From Anaerostipes caccae L1-92 (GTDB lineage Bacteria > Bacillota > Clostridia > Lachnospirales > Lachnospiraceae), in contig NZ_AP023027.1 in the NCBI RefSeq assembly GCF_014467075.1, forward strand, positions 3,526,720 to 3,590,719: a stretch of DNA of 64,000 nucleotides. Direction: 5' to 3'. The notes beneath the pieces were generated by a model. The model was not told the DNA's origin and ran no database searches. It was given only the letters and a program-made list of their open reading frames with translations. The translations under genes and the position numbers were made by a program. Positions 15,635 through 24,186 of this stretch are shown here, piece by piece (within the stretch, counting starts at the first letter, position 1; each line of letters begins with the position of its first letter).

Positions 15635-16939
15635 TTAAGAAAGTATCTCTTTGATCAGCGGCTCCGGCATCTTCCTCTCAGACTCAATCGTTACGTTTTT
15701 CAAAAAATGCTCTTTTGCTTTTGCCAGCTTTTCTTTATCATTGGCGTATATGACTGCCAGCCCTTCTCCTTTTCTTACTGACTCTCCTTTTTTCTTCCGG
15801 AGTACCAGTCCCACAAACGGGTCGACCGCGCTTTCTTTCGTCTCTCTTCCTCCGCCCAGCAGGAGAGAACAGACCCCGATCTCCTGGGTATTAAAGGCAG
15901 TGACAAATCCGGTTTTTACAGAAGGGATTTCTTCTATATAATCTGCCCTGCAGAAATTTTCCGGATGTTCGATCCAGGACGGATCTCCACCCTGTGCCAT
16001 GACAAATTCTGTGAATTTATGCAGCGCGCTCCCGTCCGTGATCTTCTGTTTTAATATTTTTTGTGCCTCCTGCGGCGTTTCTGCTCTCTCTGCCATACAG
16101 AGCATCCGGGAGCCAAGTGTCAGCACAAGCTCCGTAAAATCTTCGGGGCCTTCTCCCTTGAGTGTATCAATGGCCTCTTTTACTTCCAGCGCGTTGCCGA
16201 CTGCTCTCCCCAGAGGCTGATCCATATCTGATATGACCGCTGCCATATTTTTTCCGGCAGTTTTCCCGATCCGGATCATAGCCTCCGAAAGCTTCCTTGC
16301 ATCCTCAAAGTTTTTCATAAAAGCACCGCTGCCGCACTTCACATCCAGAAGTATAGCATCTGCTCCGGCTGCAAGCTTTTTGCTCATAATGCTGCTGGCG
16401 ATCAGCGAGATCTGATCTACGGTAGCCGTCACGTCACGAAGTGCATATAAAAGCTTATCCGCCGGTGCCAGGTCTTTTGTCTGTCCCATGATCGCTATGC
16501 CCACGGATGCTACCTGTTCCATAAACCTCTCTTCTGTAAGCGCAGTCTGAAATCCCGGAATGCTTTCCAGTTTATCAATGGTGCCTCCTGTATGCCCCAG
16601 TCCTCTTCCCGACATTTTTGTCACAGGAACACCACAGGATGCCGCCAGCGGTCCCAGCGCAAGAGAGGTCTTATCCCCCACTCCTCCGGTGCTGTGCTTA
16701 TCTGCTTTTATACCCGGAATTCCGGACAGATCCAGCCGGTCGCCGCTCTCTGCCATGGCCATCGTGAGTTCAAAGGTTTCCTGTGTGTCCATTCCCCTGA
16801 AATACACTGCCATCATCATTGCCGACATCTGATAATCCGGAATATTTCCATGTAAATAGTGGTCTATCATCCACCTGATTTCTTCTTTTGAAAGGGAATA
16901 CCCATCTCTCTTCTTCAAGATCAGATCATACATTCTCAT
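15635..16939 (-). CDS. deoA: Pyrimidine-nucleoside (thymidine) phosphorylase
   Basis: The enzyme cleaves thymidine or uridine with phosphate to base and (deoxy)ribose 1-phosphate in nucleoside salvage. The 434-residue length is typical. The family phosphate/substrate signature SGRGLGHTGGTIDKLESIPG is present near residue 109, preceded by KHSTGGVGDKTSL. The ATG at 16939 has AGGAGG 7 bases upstream; another ATG follows 6 bases later. It is divergent from the rubrerythrin gene. No deoD or deoC lies alongside in this window. Confidence 0.96.
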   Translation of the reverse strand: MRMYDLILKKRDGYSLSKEEIRWMIDHYLHGNIPDYQMSAMMMAVYFRGMDTQETFELTMAMAESGDRLDLSGIPGIKADKHSTGGVGDKTSLALGPLAASCGVPVTKMSGRGLGHTGGTIDKLESIPGFQTALTEERFMEQVASVGIAIMGQTKDLAPADKLLYALRDVTATVDQISLIASSIMSKKLAAGADAILLDVKCGSGAFMKNFEDARKLSEAMIRIGKTAGKNMAAVISDMDQPLGRAVGNALEVKEAIDTLKGEGPEDFTELVLTLGSRMLCMAERAETPQEAQKILKQKITDGSALHKFTEFVMAQGGDPSWIEHPENFCRADYIEEIPSVKTGFVTAFNTQEIGVCSLLLGGGRETKESAVDPFVGLVLRKKKGESVRKGEGLAVIYANDKEKLAKAKEHFLKNVTIESERKMPEPLIKEILS

Positions 16940-17022
16940 AGGGCCGCCTCCTTTAAGCATACAATGCGTCCATTAATTGAATATTTTATCCTTATTGTAC
17001 CATAATAATAACAGAGTATGTA

Positions 17023-17051
17023 TTGACTTATGTACTTATATCTGAGATAAT
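17023..17051 (+). promoter_or_regulatory. Sigma-A promoter of rubrerythrin
   Basis: TTGACT (17023-17028), 17 bases, GATAAT (17046-17051), about 45 bases before the start codon. I see no clear PerR box. Confidence 0.7.
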
Positions 17052-17095
17052 AAAACAGTAATAATTACTATTATAGAATCAGGAGGTTATGTGGA

Positions 17096-17635
17096 ATGCC
17101 AAATTTAAAAGGAACGAAGACAGAACAGAACTTGATGGCTGCATATGCAGGGGAGTCACAGGCACGTACAAAATACGATTTTTATGCAAGCCAGGCAAAA
17201 AAAGACGGCTATGTGCAGTTCGGCAACATCTTTGCTGAAACCGCATTAAATGAAAAAGAACATGCAAAAATCTGGTTTAAACTATTACATGACGGAATGC
17301 CTTCAACAGAAGTGAACTTAAAAGATGCTGCTGCGGGAGAAAATTTTGAATGGACAGATATGTATCCAACGTTTGCCAAAGAAGCAAAAGAGGAAGGTTT
17401 CGATGAAATCGCAGCACTGTTTGAGATGGTTGCAGACATCGAAAAACGCCATGACGAACGCTATCAGCAGCTGACAGAAAATATCGACAAAGGGATTGTT
17501 TACAAGAGAGATACTGAACAGGCATGGATCTGTACAAACTGCGGACATGTACATTACGGAACCGAGGCGCCTGAAGTATGTCCGGTCTGTGCACATCCGA
17601 AAAAATTCTTCCAGATTCATTCAGAAGACTATTAA
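17096..17635 (+). CDS. rbr: Rubrerythrin
   Basis: Rubrerythrin is a cytoplasmic peroxidase of anaerobes that reduces hydrogen peroxide with electrons from NAD(P)H via rubredoxin. The 179-residue product has an N-terminal ferritin-like di-iron domain ([29 protein letters not shown] and [10 protein letters not shown] hold the Glu/His ligands) and a C-terminal rubredoxin-type iron site with CTNCG and CPVC. AGGAGG lies 8 bases before the ATG. It stands alone between its own promoter and a strong terminator. Confidence 0.97.
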   Translation: MPNLKGTKTEQNLMAAYAGESQARTKYDFYASQAKKDGYVQFGNIFAETALNEKEHAKIWFKLLHDGMPSTEVNLKDAAAGENFEWTDMYPTFAKEAKEEGFDEIAALFEMVADIEKRHDERYQQLTENIDKGIVYKRDTEQAWICTNCGHVHYGTEAPEVCPVCAHPKKFFQIHSEDY

Positions 17636-17655
17636 GAAAACAGAGACGGCAGCAA

Positions 17656-17694
17656 AAAGCCGCGGCAGACTTTAAAGTCCTGCCGCGGTTTTTT
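17656..17694. terminator. Bidirectional terminator between rubrerythrin and the convergent gene
   Basis: CCGCGGCAG (17660-17668) pairs with CTGCCGCGG (17680-17688), with a self-complementary ACTTTAAAGT inside. Six T follow on the plus strand and five A precede it, giving T on the minus strand. It directly abuts the stop codon of the minus-strand gene. Confidence 0.88.
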
Positions 17695-18505
17695 AATAAA
17701 AGTTCCGTATCCACTGATCTACCCTGCGTGCTGAGGGATAGATTCTTTTTTGCTTCTTTGTTTTAAGATTGATTCTGTAATATCTCATTGTCCCGGAGAC
17801 CGGTTTTGCATAGACCAGTGACCGGCTGCTGAAAGACAGCACCGAAGACGGGCTTTTGATCTTTTTTGAATGAACCTTTCTGCCTTTTCCGTTAAGCTTC
17901 CTGCTCACAAGGCGGTCCGTACTCTTTGTGTGCTGCCGGTTGTAAGTGCATTCCAGATAATAAAGCCGTTTTCCATAGATTTTCATCCTCGCCTGGTTGG
18001 CTTTTTTCGTGATACACTTTGCCTTTTTGCCGTTTGTCCTGCTCACATAGATCGGAACACTTCTCGCATCGGTGGCAAATCCATTTGTATAAAGCCTGTT
18101 TCCTGAAATCAGCATGTGACGCACGTTCCGTCGCACAAGATACTTTTTCTTCGTCTTCAGATTGAAACGATACAGATGCTGATCGGAATCATAGGGGTAA
18201 ACAGAATAATACAGCCATTTTCCATATTCGGCCTTTACCGTTATGCCATAAGTATTCTGATGCGTCAGCAGTTTCTTCCATTTTCCTTTTTTCTTCCGAT
18301 ACAGCATGGCTTTCGGACGGCTTCCCTGATTTTTGACTGATGCCTTATAGCGGTGTTTTCCCACTTTATAAATATTGTTTTCTGAATAAGCTGCATACTT
18401 TGCAGATGCTGCCGAAGCCTCCCTCGGAGCTGAAAATGTAATACTGAGCAATCCTGTAAATAAAAGAACGGTCAGTCTCCGAAATATTTTTCCTGATTTT
18501 TTCAT
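17693..18505 (-). CDS. Secreted protein of unknown function with propeller-like repeats
   Basis: The 270-residue protein has a signal peptide (about residues 1-32, RRLTVLLFTGLLSITFSAPREASA). The rest is very basic (many Lys/Arg) and contains repeated short units of the form GKWLYYSVYPYDSDQHLYRFNLKTKKK, GNRLYTNGFA, GKRLYYLECTY and MRYYRINLKTKKQKR, spaced 40-60 residues apart, which resembles the blades of DUF5050-type beta-propellers. I do not recognise a specific function. It is convergent with rubrerythrin and shares its terminator; its 5' end faces the lipoprotein gene at 18575, which reads toward it on the same strand. Confidence 0.65.
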   Translation of the reverse strand: MKKSGKIFRRLTVLLFTGLLSITFSAPREASAASAKYAAYSENNIYKVGKHRYKASVKNQGSRPKAMLYRKKKGKWKKLLTHQNTYGITVKAEYGKWLYYSVYPYDSDQHLYRFNLKTKKKYLVRRNVRHMLISGNRLYTNGFATDARSVPIYVSRTNGKKAKCITKKANQARMKIYGKRLYYLECTYNRQHTKSTDRLVSRKLNGKGRKVHSKKIKSPSSVLSFSSRSLVYAKPVSGTMRYYRINLKTKKQKRIYPSARRVDQWIRNFY

Positions 18506-18531
18506 ACCTATGCCCTTCCCCTCATTGTAAG

Positions 18532-18570
18532 AAAAAGCACACAGGAACCATAAATTCCTATGTGCTTTTT
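18532..18570 (-). terminator. Terminator after the Thr/Glu-rich lipoprotein gene
   Basis: GCACACAGGAA and TTCCTATGTGC (18537-18565 region) form an 11-bp stem with one mismatch; the minus strand ends in five T (18532-18536), and five T also follow on the plus strand. Confidence 0.8.
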
Positions 18571-18574
18571 ACGC

Positions 18575-19030
18575 TTATTTTTTCTTCACGGATAAAATCT
18601 GCATGTTTGCCTGGCCTTCCAATGCTCCGTAAGTAAAGGAGATCTTTGTGCCCGGTTCCATGTCATTTAAGGCATCCATAACCTTTTCATCCTCAATGAT
18701 GAACGTCTTGTATTCCCCGTTGGACATCTTTACTTCCACTGAATTACTGTCGCCGAAACCATTGTACACTCCAGTTGCACTTACCGGTTTCTTCTTCTCA
18801 TCCTTTTTGTCTGCGATCGTCGCTTCTGTGGTAGTTTTGCCCGCTTCCGTTGTCGCTTCCGTCTCCTCGGTAGCCACCGTAGAAACTTCCTCGCTGGCCG
18901 TCGTCTCCTCTGATTCAGCCGTTGTGGCTTCTGTGGAAACCTCAGAACTCGGACTCTTCTTTCCGCATGCCATCAGGCCGACAGCCCCGATCATCAGCAT
19001 ACATGTTATAAGTAAATATTTCTTTCTCAT
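18575..19030 (-). CDS. Lipoprotein with Thr/Glu-rich linker
   Basis: The 151-residue product has a lipoprotein signal (MIGAVGLMACG, Cys at about 22), then a low-complexity linker of Thr, Glu, Ser and Ala from about residue 27 to 70, then a small folded domain (VEVKMSNGEYKTFIIEDEKV ... GTKISFTYGALEGQANMQILSVKKK) that looks like a short beta-barrel of the kind found in metal- or nucleic-acid-binding OB folds, but no family is certain. The ATG at 19030 has GGAGG 9 bases upstream. It has its own promoter (19086-19114) and terminator. Confidence 0.75.
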   Translation of the reverse strand: MRKKYLLITCMLMIGAVGLMACGKKSPSSEVSTEATTAESEETTASEEVSTVATEETEATTEAGKTTTEATIADKKDEKKKPVSATGVYNGFGDSNSVEVKMSNGEYKTFIIEDEKVMDALNDMEPGTKISFTYGALEGQANMQILSVKKK

Positions 19031-19085
19031 GATTTCGTTCCTCCAATTGTACTTCTGTAACATTTGTAACATTTAGATTAGTACC

Positions 19086-19114
19086 AGTATACTTCATTTT
19101 TTTCCGAATTACAA
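19086..19114 (-). promoter_or_regulatory. Promoter of the Thr/Glu-rich lipoprotein gene
   Basis: Minus strand TTGTAA (19109-19114), 17 bases, TATACT (19086-19091). Confidence 0.6.
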
Positions 19115-19179
19115 GACGATATCATATCCGGCACCCCGGGCACATACAATTAGAGGTAGAACTTTGAGGAGGGCATATT

Positions 19180-20154
19180 GTGAACGACAAATACAAAATA
19201 CTTTTAGATCAATATGATCTGCATGTTGATTATTTAAAAAGAGGCCGCGGCGAGATCATCTGCGGCACTGATCAGGGGTTATTTGCCCTGTCTGCTACGA
19301 AACTGTCCGAAGAACGTCTGGCTGTCGAGCATCAGTGGAAAGAAGAATTGATTGACCAGGGATTTACAAAAATTGACCAATATATCGAAAACAAAGAACA
19401 TGAATTTATTTCTTATGATAAATACTATGAGCCTTTTGTTATGAGAAGGACTTTCAATGGTACAGAATGCAATATCCACTCTCCTTCCGATCTGTCTTCC
19501 GCCTGCAGGAATCTTGCCTCTTTCCACCGCGCGTCAGGCAGAATTCCCTACCGTGCGGACTACGGAACGCCTCATTTCTCCCTGACAAAAAGCTATCATC
19601 AGCGGAGACGGGAGCTCAAAAGTATTTGGAAATATATCGGGAGCAGAAAGAACAAAGGAGACTTCGAGTATCTTTTTTTGCAGGAAATTCAGCCATTTTG
19701 GAAACAGCTTGAGGATTCCAGCGCAAAAATGGAAGAACTTACAGGGTTAAGGGAAGGATGGTGCCACGGTTCCTACAACCATCACAATGTATTGATGGGA
19801 CCCCATGGGACTGCTACACTTCACTTTGAACATTTTTATTATGGCTATCCTCTGACCGATCTGTATTATTTTATCCGAAAGGCTCTGGAAAAAAATGAGT
19901 ATCAGTTCAGTATCTGTGAGACTATGCTGAAAGGCTACAGTAAGGTTCAGCGCCTCACAATGAATGATTATTCTTTTTTGTATGTGCTTTTTTTATACCC
20001 GGAAAAGCTTTGGAAAATCTCAAATCAGTACATGAATCATAAAAAACACTGGGTATCTCCAAGATATCTCAATAAGCTTCAGGATATTGTTGATTTAAAA
20101 GAAAAAAGAGAGAAATTTCTTTTACAATATCACAACTTTTATAATGTTTTTTAG
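19180..20154 (+). CDS. CotS-like spore coat kinase-fold protein
   Basis: The 324-residue protein fits the CotS/YsxE family, spore coat proteins with an aminoglycoside-phosphotransferase/choline-kinase fold. The equivalent of the catalytic loop reads WCHGSYNHHNVLM near residue 198, and the metal-binding segment reads TLHFEHFYYGYPLTDLYYFIRK. The Asp that starts the usual HGD motif is Ser here and DFG is FEH, so phosphotransfer is doubtful and a structural role is more likely; CotS relatives often show such changes. The start is GTG at 19180 with GAGGAGG 7 bases upstream. It is followed 54 bases later by the phosphoglucomutase gene. Confidence 0.8.
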   Translation: MNDKYKILLDQYDLHVDYLKRGRGEIICGTDQGLFALSATKLSEERLAVEHQWKEELIDQGFTKIDQYIENKEHEFISYDKYYEPFVMRRTFNGTECNIHSPSDLSSACRNLASFHRASGRIPYRADYGTPHFSLTKSYHQRRRELKSIWKYIGSRKNKGDFEYLFLQEIQPFWKQLEDSSAKMEELTGLREGWCHGSYNHHNVLMGPHGTATLHFEHFYYGYPLTDLYYFIRKALEKNEYQFSICETMLKGYSKVQRLTMNDYSFLYVLFLYPEKLWKISNQYMNHKKHWVSPRYLNKLQDIVDLKEKREKFLLQYHNFYNVF

Positions 20155-20208
20155 GCCCAGATAAGTTATAATAAAACATAAGGAAAAACGTAAAGGAGGA
20201 GCACTACT

Positions 20209-21933
20209 ATGAACTATCAGGAAACATATCAGGAATGGCTTAACAATCCATATTTTGATGAAGCTACAAAAGAGGAACTTAAGAACATTCAGGATGATGA
20301 CAACGAGATCAAAGAGCGGTTTTACTCTGACCTGGCTTTTGGAACAGCAGGCCTTCGCGGGATCATCGGTGCCGGCATCAACCGTATGAATATCTATGTA
20401 GTCCGCAAGGCGACTCAGGGACTCGCAGACTACATTCTGGAACAGGGCACGGACAAAAAGCGCGTTGCCATTGCTTTTGATTCCCGGCATATGTCTCCGG
20501 AATTTGCTGACGAAGCAGCGCTGTGCCTGGCAGCAAACGGCATCAAAGCATATATTTTTGAATCACTCCGTCCGACCCCGGAATTGTCCTTTGCAGTCCG
20601 CTACTATAACTGCATTGCTGGAATTAACATTACTGCCAGCCACAATCCTCCGGAATATAACGGCTATAAAGTATACTGGGAGGACGGTGCGCAGTTTACG
20701 CCGCCTCACGACAAAGGGGTAACCGCCAAGGTCAACGCCGTCACAGATATTTCCAAGGTTAAGACCATGTCCAGGGAAGATGCAGTCAGTGCCGGATTAT
20801 ATGAGGTAATCGGCTCAGAAGTCGACGATGCATACATCGCCGAAGTAGAAAAGCAAGTACATAATCAGGATGCGATTGACCAGATGGCATCCAAATTAAA
20901 AATTGTTTATACTCCTCTGCACGGAACAGGAAATCTCCCTGTCCGCCGCGTATTAAAAGATTTAGGATTCCAGAATGTCTATGTAGTGCCGGAGCAGGAA
21001 CTTCCCGACGGGGCTTTTCCAACCGTAAGCTATCCAAATCCGGAATCCAAAGAGGCATTTGAACTTGGCCTGAAGCTTGCCAGAGAAAAGGATGCCGACC
21101 TTGTATTGGCAACAGATCCTGATGCCGACCGTCTCGGAGTCTATGTGAAAGATTCAAAGACCGGAGACTATATCGCTCTGACCGGCAACATGTCCGGTTC
21201 TCTTCTGTGTGAATATGTCCTAAGCCAGAAGAAAGCCATGAACGGATCACTTCCGGATGACGGAGCCGTTGTAAAATCGATTGTCACAACCAATCTGGTA
21301 GACGCAGTGGCTGACGGCTACGGCGTAAACCTGATCGAAGTGCTCACAGGATTCAAATTCATCGGACAGCAGATGCTGAACTTTGAAAATACAGGCAAAG
21401 GAACTTACCTGTTCGGTCTGGAAGAAAGCTACGGCTGCCTGATCGGAACTTATGCAAGGGATAAAGATGCGGTATCCGCAACTGTGGCACTCTGTGAAGC
21501 TGCTGCATATTATATGACTCAGGGCAAGACCTTGTGGGATGCAATGACCGACATGTATGAGAAGTACGGCTATTATCTGGATAAAGTGAAAGCCCTTGAA
21601 TTCGCAGGACTGGACGGAGCTGAAAAGATCCAGAACATGCTCAAGTCTCTGAGAGAGAACCCGCCGAAAGAAATCGGAGGGCTCAAGGTATTAAAATCCC
21701 GCGATTACCAGAACGACACGATCACGGATCTTACCACCGGTGAGACAGTGCCAACCGGACTTCCAGCTTCTAATGTACTCTACTACGAATTAGAAAACAA
21801 CGCATGGCTTTGCGTGCGCCCTTCCGGAACCGAGCCTAAGATCAAGTTCTACTATGGGGTGAAAGGTTCCTCCATGGAGGATGCAGAAGCTATCGGTGCC
21901 AAGATCGAGACCTGGGTAGGACAGTTTTCATAA
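20209..21933 (+). CDS. pgcA: Phosphoglucomutase/phosphomannomutase (alpha-D-phosphohexomutase family)
   Basis: The enzyme interconverts glucose 1-phosphate and 6-phosphate (or the mannose forms), feeding cell-wall and glycogen precursors. The 574-residue length matches PgcA-type mutases. The phosphoserine loop ITASHNPPEYNGYK has Ser at 144, the metal loop is ATDPDADRLG, the sugar-binding loop is LFGLEESYGC and the phosphate-binding loop is RPSGTEPKIKFY. GGAGG lies 9 bases before the ATG. A terminator follows. The gene name is chosen by similarity in size and motifs; the sugar preference is not proven. Confidence 0.94.
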   Translation: MNYQETYQEWLNNPYFDEATKEELKNIQDDDNEIKERFYSDLAFGTAGLRGIIGAGINRMNIYVVRKATQGLADYILEQGTDKKRVAIAFDSRHMSPEFADEAALCLAANGIKAYIFESLRPTPELSFAVRYYNCIAGINITASHNPPEYNGYKVYWEDGAQFTPPHDKGVTAKVNAVTDISKVKTMSREDAVSAGLYEVIGSEVDDAYIAEVEKQVHNQDAIDQMASKLKIVYTPLHGTGNLPVRRVLKDLGFQNVYVVPEQELPDGAFPTVSYPNPESKEAFELGLKLAREKDADLVLATDPDADRLGVYVKDSKTGDYIALTGNMSGSLLCEYVLSQKKAMNGSLPDDGAVVKSIVTTNLVDAVADGYGVNLIEVLTGFKFIGQQMLNFENTGKGTYLFGLEESYGCLIGTYARDKDAVSATVALCEAAAYYMTQGKTLWDAMTDMYEKYGYYLDKVKALEFAGLDGAEKIQNMLKSLRENPPKEIGGLKVLKSRDYQNDTITDLTTGETVPTGLPASNVLYYELENNAWLCVRPSGTEPKIKFYYGVKGSSMEDAEAIGAKIETWVGQFS

Positions 21934-21951
21934 TCATGAATCTATGACAGA

Positions 21952-21986
21952 AAAGACGGATCAGGAGGATTCCTGCTCCGTCTTTT
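21952..21986 (+). terminator. Terminator after phosphoglucomutase
   Basis: AAGACGGA-CAGGA and TCCTG-TCCGTCTT form a long stem with small mismatches around a short loop, followed by TTTTTT. Confidence 0.88.
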
Positions 21987-22058
21987 TTCTGCCCTGTTTA
22001 TGTGATAAAATGAATGTAATAAAACTTCGGCACAAGCATTACAGACAGGAGGTTGATT

Positions 22059-23480
22059 ATGGGCGGATATCAGATAAAAGTCATCATAAAAAACAGCAGG
22101 CCACCGATGTGGAGACGTATATTCATTCCTGACTGTATATCATTTTCCGGTCTCCACGAAATTATACAGGCCGCATTCCAAAAATCCGGGCGGTGTCTGT
22201 TTCGTTTTGAAATCCCTGTGCACCATCAAAGAATCTTTGATAATTCTCTGCTGATCGATTCTTACATGAAGGATAAACAATTTATTGATTACACATATAT
22301 TTTAAAGGGAAAGACAGAGTTTCGGATAGAGACAGAAAAATTAATCCCCGCTTACCAAAACCGTTTTCCGGAAATCATAAAATATAAAGGCGATTTCCGT
22401 GCAGATACCCGTTTGGAAGATCTCAATCTCTCTATGAAGGAAAACCTCTGCTTCTTGGAGGACGGAACAAAGGAGCCTTCAGAAACCCTCAGAAAAAAAA
22501 CAGAAGACGTCCCGCCCTCTTTTTCTTCCGATTCCCTCAGGGATGTTTATCTTCAGTATACAAAAGATGATCTTCTGGAGATTGCCCATATCCATCAGCT
22601 GGACCACTGTTCACAGATGGAAAAGCCTGATCTGGCCTCATATCTTTCTGAATATATCATAAAACCTGACGCTATGGGCAGCTTTTTTCTGACCCTTACG
22701 GATCTTGAGATCCGGGCATTTGAAGCTGCGCTGGATGGATACTTCCCCATTGATGACGAAGATATCTTTGATGCCTTTCTGGACGGAGGCTACTGTGCCG
22801 TTGATGAGGATGACGAAATTTATATTCCGCCGGATGTATCTGCATCCTACTCCGCCATGAATACTGAGAATTTCAGGAAACGCAGGGAACTGACATGGAA
22901 ACAGATTCAGTACTGTTATTACTGTGTCCGTATTTTCGGAGCCGCGCCGCTTGAGCATATTGCAGAACTGTACAACGAGTATGAGCAGGTACAGATCACG
23001 CCCAGGGACCTGATCAACCTTTATTTTCTGCCAAGCCCTCATGCCTTCAGTTTCGGATATCATAATAAAATGTTTGTAGACTCTATGCTTCTTGAAGATC
23101 CCAGCCTCCTTGAGGATATTTCTTCGATCCGGAAGGACTATGCCTATTATCATCCATCCCGTGAAGAAATTTTTCAGGGAACCTTTGATAATGGTCAGGC
23201 ATCTCTGAAATTTACTTCTTATCTGGTTGATGAGCTGGGATTTCAAGTGACAGAAGCTGTGGATCTCACAAATCGGATCTCTTATATTATGAAGGTTGGA
23301 GCTGATCCGGAACAGATCTTTGAGATGCTTCAAAAAGGCGATGTAGCCTTTGCAGATCAGGAACAGGCAGACAACTTTGCGGGGAGGATGATGGATCTTT
23401 ATGCGGACACCCGCCTGTTCATAGCTTCCGGCCATACCCCTGCAGAACTGGAACAGATGGAACATCAGGAAGATTCCTGA
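22059..23480 (+). CDS. pRiA4b ORF-3-like domain protein
   Basis: The 473-residue protein begins with MGGYQIKVIIKNSRPPMWRRIFIPDCISFSGLHEIIQAAF, the hallmark of the plasmid pRiA4b ORF-3-like domain (about residues 1-165), whose function is unknown. The C-terminal two thirds is acidic and helical without a motif I know; similar two-part proteins are common in Clostridia. The ATG at 22059 has AGGAGG 6 bases upstream. The gene stands alone: a terminator lies before it and a bidirectional hairpin lies 145 bases after it. I infer no pathway. Confidence 0.75.
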   Translation: MGGYQIKVIIKNSRPPMWRRIFIPDCISFSGLHEIIQAAFQKSGRCLFRFEIPVHHQRIFDNSLLIDSYMKDKQFIDYTYILKGKTEFRIETEKLIPAYQNRFPEIIKYKGDFRADTRLEDLNLSMKENLCFLEDGTKEPSETLRKKTEDVPPSFSSDSLRDVYLQYTKDDLLEIAHIHQLDHCSQMEKPDLASYLSEYIIKPDAMGSFFLTLTDLEIRAFEAALDGYFPIDDEDIFDAFLDGGYCAVDEDDEIYIPPDVSASYSAMNTENFRKRRELTWKQIQYCYYCVRIFGAAPLEHIAELYNEYEQVQITPRDLINLYFLPSPHAFSFGYHNKMFVDSMLLEDPSLLEDISSIRKDYAYYHPSREEIFQGTFDNGQASLKFTSYLVDELGFQVTEAVDLTNRISYIMKVGADPEQIFEMLQKGDVAFADQEQADNFAGRMMDLYADTRLFIASGHTPAELEQMEHQEDS

Positions 23481-23665
23481 AGCCATTCACCTTTTTTTCA
23501 TTACAGATGTTTCTATACTAGAAGGTATTATGGAAGTTATATAACTTTTCTCCTGAATATCATATCATTGGCCACTAACTCTCAAAAACGTGATATTTAC
23601 ATATTCAGGCATATACTTTCTGTCAAAAAAAGACCCTGCCCTTTAAAGGCAAGGTCTTTTTTCTG
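23481..23665. other. Intergenic stretch without a gene
   Basis: It contains an imperfect inverted repeat (CCTGAATAT at 23552-23560 with ATATTCAGG at 23601-23609, plus an inner ATATCA/TGATAT pair) and then the dUTPase terminator. Nothing coding is seen. Confidence 0.4.
23625..23662. terminator. Terminator after the dUTPase gene, bidirectional form
   Basis: GACCCTGCC and GGCAAGGTC form a 9-bp stem (one G-T pair) with a TTTAAA-type loop; seven A before and six T after give T-runs on both strands. Confidence 0.85.
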
Positions 23666-24178
23666 TTATTTGGTTGTGCTGCCGAATCCGCCGTTGCGGA
23701 CTTCTTTTGCATCATCGTCTATGGTCACACCATATTCCATAAAAATACCCTGTACGATCCCAGTTCCTGCTTCTACTCTCACAATTTTTCCTTCATTGGA
23801 ATCATTGGTGAGCTTGACAAAAATATGTCCCTCGTTGTCTGAATAAAAGTAATCACTGTCGATAATCCCCACCGTATTGTTCATCTGAAGGCGGAACTTA
23901 AACCCAAGGCCGCTGCGCGGAAACAGATTCAGTACCCAGCTTTCTTCCATATACACACGAATGCCTGTCGGAATCTTGATCGTCTCACCCGGTTTGAGTT
24001 CAAAGTCAACCGGACTGTAAAAGTCGTATCCGGCGGAACCTCTGGTAGCCCTCTTTGGAAGCTCAATACTGTCAAAAATCTGTCTCACTTCATCCTCGGA
24101 GGTACCTTCAAAGGTATCCTGCCAGCTTTCTAAAAACTGTCCAAAACTTACTTTATGGAACTGTGCAATCTTTTTCAT
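23666..24178 (-). CDS. dut: dUTP diphosphatase (trimeric type)
   Basis: The enzyme hydrolyses dUTP to dUMP, keeping uracil out of DNA. The 170-residue product shows the trimeric dUTPase motifs: GSAGYDFYS (motif 1), PRSGLGFKFRLQMNNTVGIIDSDY (motifs 2-3, uracil pocket), GIVQGIFM and the glycine-rich C-terminal arm RNGGFGSTTK (motif 5). About 45 residues precede motif 1, an N-terminal extension compared with the usual 140-150 residues. AGGAG precedes the ATG. It follows pgi by 8 bases and is likely co-transcribed with it. Confidence 0.93.
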   Translation of the reverse strand: MKKIAQFHKVSFGQFLESWQDTFEGTSEDEVRQIFDSIELPKRATRGSAGYDFYSPVDFELKPGETIKIPTGIRVYMEESWVLNLFPRSGLGFKFRLQMNNTVGIIDSDYFYSDNEGHIFVKLTNDSNEGKIVRVEAGTGIVQGIFMEYGVTIDDDAKEVRNGGFGSTTK

Positions 24179-24186
24179 TTGTTCTC

